Positions 7,229 through 16,153 are shown, numbered from the stretch's first letter. The stretch is 46,451 bases of DNA from an uncultured Desulfovibrio sp. (GCA_913063155.1 CAJXYU010000009.1:139760-186210); one strand, 5' to 3'. Program-made: numbers and translations. The notes: generated by a model from the letters alone, not told the origin.

Positions 7229-8107
7229 ATGTCTTCCCTCTTTTCCAAGACGATCTCTCTGGGAAAGGAACTCAAAATCTCGGATTCCGAGTTCCGCGAC
7301 CTGAGAGACTTCATATATTCCCAATGTGGGATCTACATAGCCGACAACCGGAAGTACCTTTTGGAAAACCGGCTTGCCAACCGGCTGAAGCGCTTGAATT
7401 TGAAGGATTTCGGCGAATATTACTATTTCCTGCAATATGACAGCGGCAAAACTCAGGAATTGAGCAGGCTCTTTGAGGTCATTACCACCAACGAGACCAG
7501 TTTTTATCGCAATCCGCCGCAGTTGAAGGTCTTTCAGGAAAATATCCTCATGAACGTGATCAATGAGCAGCGGAAAAACGGCAAGACGTCGCTGCGCATC
7601 TGGTCGGCGGGATGTTCCACAGGGGAAGAGCCTTATACCCTGGCAATGATCGTCCATGAGGCGCTCAAGAGCGAAATCTCCGCTTGGGACATCAAGATCA
7701 CGGCCAATGACCTGTCTGCCCGCGTCCTGGATTCGGCGCGTAAAGGCATGTATTCCGAATACAGCCTGCGCACGACCCCGCCGGAGATCATACAGAAGTA
7801 TTTCGATTCCGACGGCAGGAATTACAAGATCAGGCCCGAGCTCAAGAGCCTTGTCTCCTTTGGACAGATCAATCTCAAGGACAAGGCGCAGCTCAAGCGG
7901 GTGGAACGTTCCGACATCGTGTTTTGCCGAAACGTGATCATTTATTTTGACGATGAAATGAAAAAGCAGGTCATCAGTGCCTTTTACGATAATTTGCTTT
8001 CGGGCGGTTATCTGATAATCGGGCATTCCGAGTCGCTGCACAATATCAGCAGGACGTTCAAGCCAATCCATTACCCAGGTGCGATTATCTACCAAAAAGA
8101 AGGGTGA
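7229..8107 (+). CDS. cheR: chemoreceptor glutamate methyltransferase CheR
   Basis: 292 residues. Uses S-adenosylmethionine to methylate receptor glutamates. N-terminal all-helical CheR_N domain (about 15-75: EFRDLRDFIYSQCGIYIADN, then LLENRLANRLKRL), followed by the methyltransferase domain with TTNETSFYRNP, the SAM-binding motif IWSAGCSTGEEPYTLAM near residue 127 and FCRNVIIYFD later. All are CheR signatures. No C-terminal TPR extension is present, so this is the minimal type. It starts 6 nt after the HEAT protein's stop; a GGAG within that gene's last codons may serve as ribosome site. Confidence 0.96.
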   Translation: MSSLFSKTISLGKELKISDSEFRDLRDFIYSQCGIYIADNRKYLLENRLANRLKRLNLKDFGEYYYFLQYDSGKTQELSRLFEVITTNETSFYRNPPQLKVFQENILMNVINEQRKNGKTSLRIWSAGCSTGEEPYTLAMIVHEALKSEISAWDIKITANDLSARVLDSARKGMYSEYSLRTTPPEIIQKYFDSDGRNYKIRPELKSLVSFGQINLKDKAQLKRVERSDIVFCRNVIIYFDDEMKKQVISAFYDNLLSGGYLIIGHSESLHNISRTFKPIHYPGAIIYQKEG

Positions 8108-8177
8108 AAACGGATTTGCCTTGGGGGGGCTTGTCGGATAATGTTTATCTTTGGTGTGGTAATATAAGGGGGAACAA

Positions 8178-8546
8178 ATGCCGAAGCATGTTCTGATCGT
8201 TGATGATTCGAAAACAGTGCGCAATCTCGTCGCCTTCATCATGAAGAAAGAGGGCTTCAAAGTCACAACGGCGGAAGATGGACTTGACGGTTTGGAAAAA
8301 CTGTACGGAGCCGGTGAGGTTGATCTCATCGTCTCGGATATCAATATGCCGAGGATGGATGGGCTGACATTCATCAAGACTATCCGGGAACAGGACGCAT
8401 ACAGGGATATTCCCATAGTCGTGCTTTCCACGGAAGGCCAGGACAAGGATATCCAGACCGGCCTGACTGTGGGGGCGAACCTGTACATGGTGAAACCGGC
8501 GCAGCCGGAGAAGCTGGTGCGCAACGTCAAGATGTTGCTTGGCTGA
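8178..8546 (+). CDS. cheY: single-domain response regulator, CheY-like
   Basis: 122 residues, one receiver domain only. Conserved residues seen: Asp9-Asp10, phospho-acceptor Asp54 (LIVSDINMPRMDG), Ser84-Thr85 at the switch position (VVLSTEG) and Lys106 (MVKPAQP). All residues for phosphotransfer are present. It has a good AAGGGGGAA ribosome site before the ATG and is separated by 70 nt from cheR and by 53 nt from cheA. As the only stand-alone receiver beside this CheA it is the likely output regulator; whether it targets the flagellar motor or another system is not shown. Confidence 0.93.
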   Translation: MPKHVLIVDDSKTVRNLVAFIMKKEGFKVTTAEDGLDGLEKLYGAGEVDLIVSDINMPRMDGLTFIKTIREQDAYRDIPIVVLSTEGQDKDIQTGLTVGANLYMVKPAQPEKLVRNVKMLLG

Positions 8547-8599
8547 TGAAGCGGATGGCGAAACCCGTTGTTTCACTGCAAACGTTACGAGGTGCCTGA

Positions 8600-11500
8600 A
8601 TGGGGCAGGACTTTTTGGATCCTGAAATATTAGCGGATTTTTTTATCGAGGCCAAAGAGCATTTGGAGACCATTGAGCCCAACCTGCTCGAGCTGGAAAA
8701 AAGCCCCGATAACCTTGGCTTGCTCAACGAGATATTCAGGCCCATGCACTCTCTCAAAGGTGCGTCGGGCTTTTTGGGGTTGAACAAGATCAATGGACTG
8801 GCCCACAAGGCCGAAAACATTCTTGACGAACTGAGGCAAGGGGCCATCAAGGTGACTCCGGGCATCATGGACCTGATTCTGTCCGCCACGGACGCGTTGA
8901 GGACCATGGTGGACAGTCTCGAGGTGAGCGGCGTCGAGGGGGATGTGGACACTTCGCCCATTATCGCCCGGATCGAGGCCGTTCTGGAAGGCCAGGAGAT
9001 CGGCGACGTACTGGAAGAAGGCGGGGAGCCTGTTCCGGATTTCGAGGAGGACGCCCAGGATGTGCTGATCCCGGAACTGGTTGAGCCGGAAGTGGAGAGT
9101 GAGCTCATTGAACCGGAACTAGTGAACAGTGAACCTGAAGTTGCCTATGAGGCCATGGAAGTGGGGGGCCAGAACATGACTGATTTCAATCCCGTACCCA
9201 ACTCTGATTTTGATGACACTCCTTATGCGCTGACCACGGTGGGGGAAGGGCACCTTTCTGATTTCTTGGAAGAGGCGCAGGAAATTATCGATGACCTCAA
9301 TCGGTCGCTCCTGGCCCTGGAAGGGGACGCCACCGGCAATGACGAGCTTATCAACGATACCTTCCGCTATTTCCATAACCTCAAGGGCAACAGCGGCATC
9401 ATCGGCTTCAAGGAGCTCAACGGGCTGACCCACGAGGCTGAAACGCTTCTGAACAAGGTCCGCAAAGGCGTCATGCCCTCCAGCCAGGGGCTGGTGGATC
9501 TCCTGCTGGCCGTAGTGGACCTCATCGAAGACCTTGTGGACAAGGTGGATGTGGAATCGGGAAGGGTGACTCCATTGGATACGAGCGTTTTCGAGCAGGT
9601 GCTCCAAAAGGTTACCGAGACCGAAGACATTTCCTATGTGCAGGCCGTGCTCGGGGACCAGGCCAAATCGGATGCCGAACCGGCCGTCGAGCCTGAACCG
9701 GCTCCGGCTTCGCCTGCCGAAGCTTCGGCCCCGGAAGCGGTTCCTCCCGCCGGAGGCGACTACGATCCTGAAGACGTGATGCTCTTCGAGCAGACCATCG
9801 GCCAGCAGATCGAAAACGCGGAATATGCCCTTGTCGAATTGAAGAAAGATCCCTCCAAGGCCGACATCGTGGACGGTCTCTACAGGACCCTGCAGACCAT
9901 CCAGAATTCCGCAGGGTACATGAATATGGAAGATATCCGCACGTATGCGGAGCGTACTTCCGGGCTTGTGGACCAGGGAAGAAAGTCCGACATGGACTTC
10001 GGTCTCATGGTGGACCTGTTGGAACAGGAATTTTCCATTTTGAAGGACATGCTTTTGAAGGCGCTGTCCGCAATCAGGGGTGAGACTCCTGAAGCCGCCG
10101 CCGAACCGGTGGCGCCGACTCCCCAGGCCGCGACGCCTGCGCCTGAACCCATTCCGGAGCCTGAACCGGCTCCCGAACCGAAACCGGCCCCGGCTCCCAA
10201 AGCCGCCGCTCCGGCACCGAAGCCCGCGCCGAAACCTGCTGCACCGAAGCCCGCACCGGCTCCGGCAGCTACCAAGACAACAATGCAGAACGCCAAAGCC
10301 GCAGTGGCCCAGGCGGCAGCCGGAAATGAAGCTGCCGCCCCGGCCAAACAGAAATCCTCCACCACTATTCGCGTGGACCACCATAAGCTCGACCACCTCA
10401 TGAACGTCATCGGCGAGCTCATCATCAACCGCAACCGGTACTCCATTCTTGCCCGCGCTTTGGAAGAAGGGCAGGAGGATGTTCACGTCATAGCCCAGCA
10501 ACTCACGGAAACCACCTATGCCATGGCGCGCATTTCCGATGATCTGCAGGATACCATCATGAAGGTCCGCATGGTTCCCGTGCAGACCGTGTTCTCCCGC
10601 TTCCCCCGTCTGGTTCGCGACCTGAGCCGCAAAAGCGGCAAACAGGTGGAGTTGATCATGGAAGGCGAAGAGACCGAACTGGATAAAAGTGTTGTGGAAG
10701 AGATCGGCGATCCGCTGGTTCACCTTGTCCGCAACGCCGTCGACCATGGCCTCGAGGATGAAAACGAACGCGTCGCCGCAGGCAAGTCCCCCAAGGGGCA
10801 TGTCTGGTTGCGCGCCTACCATAAAGGCAACTCCGTGGCCATTGAGGTGGAGGACGACGGCAAGGGGATTGATCCCGACAAGATGCGGGCTACAGCCGTG
10901 CGCAAAGGCGTCATCTCCCAGGAGGAAGCCAACGCCCTGGACGATCGCGAAGCCATTGAATTGATCTTTGCTCCGGGATTTTCCTCCGCCGAAAAGGTCA
11001 CGGACATCTCCGGACGTGGTGTGGGAATGGACGTGGTCAAGACCAATATCAAGAATCTCAAGGGCAGCGTGCATACTACTTCGGAAGTGGGCAAGGGTAC
11101 CAAGTTCACCCTGACCCTGCCGTTGACCCTGGCCATTATTGACGCTCTCATGATCCAGGTGGCCGGTGAGACTTTTGCCATTCCGCTGGATGCGGTCTCC
11201 GAGACAACCAAGATAGAGGTAAGCAAGCTTTCGGACGTCAATAACCGCAAGGCGGTCACCCTGCGCGGCGAGGTGCTCGGCATCATCGAACTGTCTGAAT
11301 TGCTGGAGTTGCCGGCCAATGAGGACGAGCGCGAGATTTTGCCCGTGGTCGTCATTCACGACAATGAACGCAGGCTTGGGTTGGTGGTCGACAGGCTTCT
11401 GGAGCGCCAGGAAATCGTCATCAAGCCGCTCGGCCAGTATCTGAACAACTTCAATCTCAAAGGCCTGTCCGGCGCCACCATCATGGGCGACGGTTCCGTG

Positions 11501-11620
11501 GTCCTGATTCTTGATCCGCACGAAGTCTACAGTTTGTCCACCACGTTGCAGAAGCCGCGCGTCAGCGGAGGCGGGCAGAAGTCTGTGGGAGCAGGGGCGA
11601 CTGCGGCCCTGCCTGAATAG
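8600..11620 (+). CDS. cheA: CheA histidine kinase with three HPt-like domains, the third degenerate
   Basis: 1006 residues, longer than the usual 650-700. HPt 1 about 1-110 with His50 (MHSLKGASG); HPt 2 about 215-325 with His259 (FHNLKGNSG); HPt-like 3 about 388-490, where the His position holds Gln432 (LQTIQNSAG), so it should not accept phosphate. A Pro-Ala-Glu-rich linker (about 495-585) follows, then the dimerisation helices (LDHLMNVIGELIINRNR near 600), the ATPase with N box (HLVRNAVDHG near 710), DDGKGID and GRGVGMDVV near 806, and a CheW domain (about 840-985). No recognisable P2 domain is seen. The ACGAGG ribosome site is 7 nt before the ATG. Last gene before the operon's terminator; stand-alone cheW and receptors are not in the window. 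Confidence 0.95.
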   Translation: MGQDFLDPEILADFFIEAKEHLETIEPNLLELEKSPDNLGLLNEIFRPMHSLKGASGFLGLNKINGLAHKAENILDELRQGAIKVTPGIMDLILSATDALRTMVDSLEVSGVEGDVDTSPIIARIEAVLEGQEIGDVLEEGGEPVPDFEEDAQDVLIPELVEPEVESELIEPELVNSEPEVAYEAMEVGGQNMTDFNPVPNSDFDDTPYALTTVGEGHLSDFLEEAQEIIDDLNRSLLALEGDATGNDELINDTFRYFHNLKGNSGIIGFKELNGLTHEAETLLNKVRKGVMPSSQGLVDLLLAVVDLIEDLVDKVDVESGRVTPLDTSVFEQVLQKVTETEDISYVQAVLGDQAKSDAEPAVEPEPAPASPAEASAPEAVPPAGGDYDPEDVMLFEQTIGQQIENAEYALVELKKDPSKADIVDGLYRTLQTIQNSAGYMNMEDIRTYAERTSGLVDQGRKSDMDFGLMVDLLEQEFSILKDMLLKALSAIRGETPEAAAEPVAPTPQAATPAPEPIPEPEPAPEPKPAPAPKAAAPAPKPAPKPAAPKPAPAPAATKTTMQNAKAAVAQAAAGNEAAAPAKQKSSTTIRVDHHKLDHLMNVIGELIINRNRYSILARALEEGQEDVHVIAQQLTETTYAMARISDDLQDTIMKVRMVPVQTVFSRFPRLVRDLSRKSGKQVELIMEGEETELDKSVVEEIGDPLVHLVRNAVDHGLEDENERVAAGKSPKGHVWLRAYHKGNSVAIEVEDDGKGIDPDKMRATAVRKGVISQEEANALDDREAIELIFAPGFSSAEKVTDISGRGVGMDVVKTNIKNLKGSVHTTSEVGKGTKFTLTLPLTLAIIDALMIQVAGETFAIPLDAVSETTKIEVSKLSDVNNRKAVTLRGEVLGIIELSELLELPANEDEREILPVVVIHDNERRLGLVVDRLLERQEIVIKPLGQYLNNFNLKGLSGATIMGDGSVVLILDPHEVYSLSTTLQKPRVSGGGQKSVGAGATAALPE

Positions 11621-11634
11621 GAGCAATATGACCT

Positions 11635-11674
11635 TAAAAAGGCCGGACGGGATATCCCGTCCGGCCTTTTTTTT
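11635..11674. terminator. palindromic bidirectional terminator
   Basis: A perfect 26-nt palindrome (11641-11666) is preceded by AAAAA and followed by eight T residues. It lies 20 nt after cheA and 25 nt before the end of the leftward membrane-protein gene, so it can stop transcription from both sides. Confidence 0.9.
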
Positions 11675-11691
11675 CAGCTTTTTTGTCTGGT

Positions 11692-12636
11692 TTACTGAAG
11701 CATGGAGAGAAGGCCCATGCTCACGGTAATGTTCAGGCTGAGCATGACCCAGAGAAGCGCCGCGCCGACAAAGGCGATCCATTTCATGCGCATGGGGGCT
11801 TTGCAGCCTGACAGCAGTGCCCAGAGGCCACAGCAGATCAACCCTGCGAGTACTGCGGAACCCCAGGCGCAGACCATGCCCGTGTTCATAACCAGGGTAC
11901 GGGCTTCCTGGGGCAGCAATGCGTAGAGCCAGCCCTGACACATGAGGTGCAGCAGCACGCCGAAGGCGGCCCATTTGGCTGCGAGGGGCAGGGAGAATTT
12001 GTAGTAGTCGCGGCCGAAGTCGTCCTTATTGCGGCGCAGCACCAGATAGACCAGGCTCAGGCCCGCCCCGGAACCGATGGCCAGCAGCACGTATTGGGCG
12101 GCCATTGGCCAGAGGAGCGAATCGGCGGCCAAGGGCAACCGGCCGGCCGTGAAGGTCATGGCGTCGCCCCCCGCGGCGGTTCCCAGCATATAGAGTGCGG
12201 CAACACAACAGCTCACGGCGGCCAACAAGGCCAGGCCCGCTCCGAAACCGAAAGCCATGTGCACGCCCTTTGCCGAGCGCATCTTGCGCCAGGTGAGCAC
12301 ATAGGGGATGCCGAGCACCAGGCCGAGTCCCGTGGCCGCGTAGAAGTGGATGAAAGGGGAAGCGGGGTCGACCAACCACTGAGCCAGCCGGGGCATGCGC
12401 GAGACGGCGACGAAACCGGCCGCTGTCAGAGCCGCCAGCGAGACTGTCATGAGCAGTAATCCCATGGTGGCGGACTGCTGGGCGTATTTGTCGAAGAATA
12501 CCTTGCCGTTACTGGATGCGGTGAGCTCGTTTACGACTGCCACGAATATGACGCCGAAGGCCGCAAGGCCGAGAAGGTCAAAAAAAGCCGGAGCCGACAT
12601 GGTGGCGGCCAGGAGAAATGTTTCTGTAACGTTCAT
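11692..12636 (-). CDS. polytopic membrane protein, about eight helices, unknown function
   Basis: 314 residues with about eight hydrophobic segments (near 17-38, 53-77, 93-114, 122-146, 172-195, 213-236, 245-270, 283-308). Not firmly recognised. The first part (FFDLLGLAAFGVIFVAVVNE, then FFDKYAQQSATMG) and several membrane His, Met and Cys residues recall haem- or quinone-associated membrane subunits of sulfate reducers, but no defined haem-binding pair can be assigned. The ATG at 12636 is chosen because GGAGG lies 10 nt upstream; a longer reading to 12783 has no ribosome site and an unlikely, non-hydrophobic start. It stands alone, converging on cheA and diverging from the CpoB-like gene. 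Confidence 0.75.
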   Translation of the reverse strand: MNVTETFLLAATMSAPAFFDLLGLAAFGVIFVAVVNELTASSNGKVFFDKYAQQSATMGLLLMTVSLAALTAAGFVAVSRMPRLAQWLVDPASPFIHFYAATGLGLVLGIPYVLTWRKMRSAKGVHMAFGFGAGLALLAAVSCCVAALYMLGTAAGGDAMTFTAGRLPLAADSLLWPMAAQYVLLAIGSGAGLSLVYLVLRRNKDDFGRDYYKFSLPLAAKWAAFGVLLHLMCQGWLYALLPQEARTLVMNTGMVCAWGSAVLAGLICCGLWALLSGCKAPMRMKWIAFVGAALLWVMLSLNITVSMGLLSMLQ

Positions 12637-12769
12637 AATATGCTTTCCTCCGGGGGCGGATTCCCCAGCAAGGGGTGGGCCGAAGGTCCGAGTGGTTTTG
12701 TGCCTGAAAAACGCGTCGGAAGCAAGGTGGTGGAGTGGCGGACTGCCGTGAAACTGTTGAAATAGCTCC

Positions 12770-12798
12770 TTGAAAAAAAACACGGTATCGCCTATTCC
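12770..12798 (+). promoter_or_regulatory. candidate promoter of the cpoB-like gene
   Basis: TTGAAA (5 of 6), 17 nt, TATTCC (3 of 6). Predicted start near 12805, giving a leader of about 37 nt before the ATG at 12842. Confidence 0.3.
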
Positions 12799-12841
12799 TA
12801 GAGAGGATCACAACGTATTTCATAAATTGGGAGTATTCCGA

Positions 12842-13669
12842 ATGCGGTATTTCATTGTCGCCATGCTTTTCACCACGCTTTTCGCCCAGGGCGCGTGCGT
12901 GTCCACCGGGGTTTCCGGAGAGACGAACGATGCGAGCATGGAATGGCGCATGAAGAGTCTGGAAGAGAGCTTTCTCAACTATCGCGAGGAACAACGCCGT
13001 CAGGCCGAGCAGCTCAACCAGATGCAGACCGAGATGAACCAACGCATTGAGGCGGTGGAGGCGAAGCTCGACGATAGGGCCGACACTGGAAGTGTGGTGG
13101 TCGATGGCGCTCCTGCCCGCGAAGAAACCGCCAAGGAAGAAGGCTGGGTGACCGACCTGAAACCGGAGGATGACGGTTGGAAGGAAGTACAACCCGAAGA
13201 ACAGGCGAAAAAGTCACCCAAGGTGGCCGCAAGTTCCGAGCCCAAGCCTTGGGCCAAGGTGCCCAAGCCAAAATCCGCGCCGGCTCCGGCCATGACCGCT
13301 CAGAAGATGTATGAAACGGGCCTTGCCCAGTATAATGCGGACAAGATGCCGCAGGCGCGCAAGACCTTTGATGTCTTCCTGAAGAAACACCCCAAAAGTT
13401 CCCTGGCCGCCAACGCACTGTACTGGAAGGGCGAAACCTATTATTCCGAAAAGAATTACCCTCAGTCCATCCTGACCTTCAAGGATGTGGTCAGCCGCTA
13501 TCCCAAGCACCACAAGGCCGCTTCAGCCATGCTCAAGATTGGAATGGCCTACGAGATGGTGGGCGACCGCGACAACGCCATATTCTACCTGCGTGCCTTG
13601 TTGGACGACTATCCGAACTCGTCCCCGGCCAAACTGGCCCGCAAGCGTCTTTCCGCTTTGGGCGGATAG
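12842..13669 (+). CDS. CpoB/YbgF-like periplasmic TPR protein, probable lipoprotein
   Basis: 275 residues. The N-terminus is a signal peptide (MRYFIVAMLFTTLFAQGAC) ending in a Cys that fits lipid attachment except for Gln at position -3 where Leu is usual. A coiled-coil (about 35-80, LNQMQTEMNQRIEAVEAKL) follows, then a Pro/Ala/Lys-rich linker and three C-terminal TPR units from about residue 150 (MYETGLAQYNADKMPQARK; LYWKGETYYSEKNYPQSI; MLKIGMAYEMVGDRDNAI). This is the YbgF/CpoB architecture, coordinating cell-wall synthesis with outer-membrane constriction in model species. GGGAG lies 8 nt before the ATG at 12842; a longer frame from 12770 lacks a site and would bury the signal peptide. No tol-pal genes are nearby; dprA follows after 8 nt. 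Confidence 0.85.
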   Translation: MRYFIVAMLFTTLFAQGACVSTGVSGETNDASMEWRMKSLEESFLNYREEQRRQAEQLNQMQTEMNQRIEAVEAKLDDRADTGSVVVDGAPAREETAKEEGWVTDLKPEDDGWKEVQPEEQAKKSPKVAASSEPKPWAKVPKPKSAPAPAMTAQKMYETGLAQYNADKMPQARKTFDVFLKKHPKSSLAANALYWKGETYYSEKNYPQSILTFKDVVSRYPKHHKAASAMLKIGMAYEMVGDRDNAIFYLRALLDDYPNSSPAKLARKRLSALGG

Positions 13670-13677
13670 TCAGCGTC

Positions 13678-14946
13678 ATGGACGCCTCCAAGGAATTCTT
13701 CGCCTGCCTTGCGTTTCGGCATGCCAGCGGCGTGGGGCCGAAAACGTGGCGCAGGATCCTCTCCCACTACTCTTCAGTCTACGAAGCCTTGCAAGACGCC
13801 TCTTCATGGCAGGAAAAGGGGATCGCCGGCGAGCACAAGACATCCATCATGTTGGCGGAATCGTGGCGGGAAGGAGCGACGGAAGAGTACAAAGCCGCCA
13901 GGAAGGCGGGGATGCAGGTTCTTTGTTGGTATGATCCTGAATTTCCGGACCTTTTGCGGCATATCCCGGACCCGCCCATTCTTTTGTATTACGAGGGGGA
14001 TGCCTCCATTTTGAGCAATCCCGGCGTTGCCGTTGTCGGCGCACGGGACTGTACCGAATTCGGTTTGCAGGCTGCCGCCAAAATCAGCAAGGATCTTTCT
14101 CGGGTGGGTATTACCATTGTCTCGGGCATGGCGTTGGGGATCGATAAAGGGGCGCATGAAGCGGCATTACCGGGGCTCGGGCGTACTGTAGCCGTTTTGG
14201 GCAACGGGCTCGACATCATCTATCCGCCCGAGAACAAGGCGCTCAGGAATTCCATCGCCCGAGAAGGTTGCATTGTCAGCGAATTTTCTCCTGGAACAAA
14301 GCCGACTCAGGGCAGCTTTCCTTTCCGTAACCGCATCATCAGCGGGCTTTCCCAGGGAGTGTTGGTGGCCGAGGCCGCGAACCGCAGCGGTAGCCTGATC
14401 ACGGCCCGTTTGGCCACGGAACAGGGCAGGGAAGTGTTTGCCTTGCCCGGCCCGCTGGGCCAGCCCACCTTCACGGGGTGTCACAAGCTCATCAAGCAGG
14501 GGGCCGCGCTGGTGGAGAACGCCGAGGATATCATTCACGCACTGCGTTTCGAATTTGCCCAGGAGCTGGCGCACATAGCTGATCCGGAGGCTGCGGAGGA
14601 CGTCGAGGCGGACGAGGAACCGGAGTTGGCGATCACCACCGCCGCCAAATTCGTTCCGCTGCACAGGAAGGCGGCAAAAGATAAATCTGCATCCAGGCAA
14701 GTCGAGCCCAAGGCAATCCCTCGTCAACCGGCGGTTGTCCTGGAGAAGTTGACGCTCAACGAGGAAGAGCGGGCCCTCATGGATCTGCTCCTGGAAACCG
14801 ACAAGGTTCATATCGATTCGCTGGGGCGCTCCCTTGGCTGGGCCAGCAACAAGACCAGCCGGACGCTGCTCATGCTGGAGATGCGCGGGGCAGTGCGGCA
14901 GTTACCCGGGATGTGGTACCTGGCGCGTGAAACCGGCTGCCCATAA
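13678..14946 (+). CDS. dprA: DNA-processing protein DprA
   Basis: 422 residues. Binds single-stranded DNA and loads RecA during natural transformation in model bacteria; cytoplasmic. N-terminal helix-hairpin-helix/SAM-like part (FRHASGVGPKTWRRIL), then the Rossmann core from about residue 115 with VVGARDCTEFG, IVSGMALGIDKGAHEAAL, VAVLGNGLDIIYPPEN, SFPFRNRIISGLSQG and GSLITARLATEQGREVFALPG, all DprA signatures. A charged linker (about 300-355) leads to a C-terminal winged-helix domain (LLLETDKVHIDSLGRS). It starts 8 nt after the TPR lipoprotein gene and its ribosome site is weak, suggesting coupled expression. Widespread even where transformation has not been shown. Confidence 0.95.
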   Translation: MDASKEFFACLAFRHASGVGPKTWRRILSHYSSVYEALQDASSWQEKGIAGEHKTSIMLAESWREGATEEYKAARKAGMQVLCWYDPEFPDLLRHIPDPPILLYYEGDASILSNPGVAVVGARDCTEFGLQAAAKISKDLSRVGITIVSGMALGIDKGAHEAALPGLGRTVAVLGNGLDIIYPPENKALRNSIAREGCIVSEFSPGTKPTQGSFPFRNRIISGLSQGVLVAEAANRSGSLITARLATEQGREVFALPGPLGQPTFTGCHKLIKQGAALVENAEDIIHALRFEFAQELAHIADPEAAEDVEADEEPELAITTAAKFVPLHRKAAKDKSASRQVEPKAIPRQPAVVLEKLTLNEEERALMDLLLETDKVHIDSLGRSLGWASNKTSRTLLMLEMRGAVRQLPGMWYLARETGCP

Positions 14947-14963
14947 ACTCCGGTCGCATTCGG

Positions 14964-15626
14964 TCATTCGTACCAGCGGACCACCTTGTCCAGGGGCTGG
15001 CGGGTCTTTTGCCTGGGCTCGGCCACGCGGTAGCCGAAAGCGCACATGACCGCTACACCGAATTCATCCGTGTCGATGCCGAAATCTTCGGCCAACACCG
15101 CGTTGACCTTGTCCTGATTGAATCCTTCCATGGGGCAGCTGTCAATACCGATCATGGCGGCACCGGACATCATGTTGCCCAGGGCGATGTATATCTGGCG
15201 ACAGGCCCAGTCAAACAACCCGTTTTCTTTCTCCAGAAGTTTGAAGTCGTTTTTCTGGAAGCGCTCCACGAACTGGCCTCGCAGTTCGATGGCGTCCTCG
15301 GGCAGGTGCTGTACTTCGGTCATGATGTATTTCGGATAATTCTTGTCATAGCGCAGGGTTCCCGCCTTGCGGGCCAGGAAGACCACCATATGACTGCTGT
15401 GGGGAATCTGTTCCTGTCCGCCCCAGGTATGTTCTTTGAGCCTTTCCCGCAACTCCGGGCTCTGAACCACCAGGAACAGCCAGGGTTCGAAGCCGAAGGA
15501 ACTGGGAGAGAGCCTGCCGAGTTCAAGGATGTATTCGAAATCTTCGTCCCGAATTTTTCTGGAGGTATCGAAGTCCTTGCAGGCGTGGCGGAACTGGAAT
15601 GCGTTCAAGACATCTTGTTTATTCAT
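14964..15626 (-). CDS. nitroreductase family flavoprotein (NfsB-like)
   Basis: 220 residues. FMN-dependent NAD(P)H oxidoreductase of the nitroreductase fold, usually a cytoplasmic homodimer. Signatures: FRHACKDFD (FMN phosphate site equivalent of RRSVRKF), LGRLSPSSFGFEPWLFLVV, IALGNMMSGAAMIGIDSCPMEG and a C-terminal GYR-AEPRQKTR. Length and motif order match the NfsB/NAD(P)H-dependent oxidoreductase group. AGGAG lies 6 nt before the ATG at 15626. It converges on dprA with a 17-nt gap. Substrate cannot be told from sequence. Confidence 0.9.
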   Translation of the reverse strand: MNKQDVLNAFQFRHACKDFDTSRKIRDEDFEYILELGRLSPSSFGFEPWLFLVVQSPELRERLKEHTWGGQEQIPHSSHMVVFLARKAGTLRYDKNYPKYIMTEVQHLPEDAIELRGQFVERFQKNDFKLLEKENGLFDWACRQIYIALGNMMSGAAMIGIDSCPMEGFNQDKVNAVLAEDFGIDTDEFGVAVMCAFGYRVAEPRQKTRQPLDKVVRWYE

Positions 15627-15810
15627 GATTGCTCCTGGTTCAGTCGGTTACTATTGCCATTTCATTTGTATGAAAAGGCTGGTGAGATGGCAAGAGAGCG
15701 CCTGACTTGGATCGGTCCGATTGCAGGGAAGCTTTCCGGCAAGCCTTGACTGAAGATGGGCAGGCCCTATACCAAAAAGAAATTTGAACACATATGGTGG
15801 AGGAATCTTT

Positions 15811-16083
15811 GTGGATTGGAAACTCTTTTTGACGACGTTCGCCACTTTGTTCGTGGCCGAGCTTGGCGACAAGACTCAACTGGCGTGTATGCTCATGACA
15901 GCGGAAACCCGCAAGCCCTGGACCGTGTTTCTCGGTTCGTCGCTGGCCCTGGTCACGGTGAGTTTTCTGGGGGTCATGCTCGCCGGCTTCGTTTGTCAGT
16001 ACATTTCCCCCAACATCATTAAGAAAGTGGCCGCAGTGGCCTTCGTGTTCATGGGGGTACTCATCTTTTTTGACAAGTTGTAG
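15811..16083 (+). CDS. half-size GDT1/UPF0016 (TMEM165-like) membrane protein
   Basis: 90 residues with three hydrophobic segments. Contains the family signature AELGDKTQ (E-x-G-D-K-T) near residue 14, once only. Family members are cation transporters (Mn2+, Ca2+/H+) with two copies of the motif in about 200 residues; single-copy half-size forms exist in bacteria and are thought to assemble as dimers. GTG at 15811 is chosen because GGAGG lies 7 nt upstream at 15799-15803; a TTG at 15784 precedes that site. It stands alone. A manganese-handling role is inferred from the family only. Confidence 0.85.
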   Translation: MDWKLFLTTFATLFVAELGDKTQLACMLMTAETRKPWTVFLGSSLALVTVSFLGVMLAGFVCQYISPNIIKKVAAVAFVFMGVLIFFDKL

Positions 16084-16153
16084 CCGGGGCTTGAGAGCGT
16101 GTGGGCAACCATGTATGATACAGGCCCTGAATAATGAATTTTGGTGACAATAA

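Noticed and set aside
9119..11974. 951-codon leftward ORF opposite cheA
   Set aside because: Antisense to CheA and spans the terminator; no protein family features.
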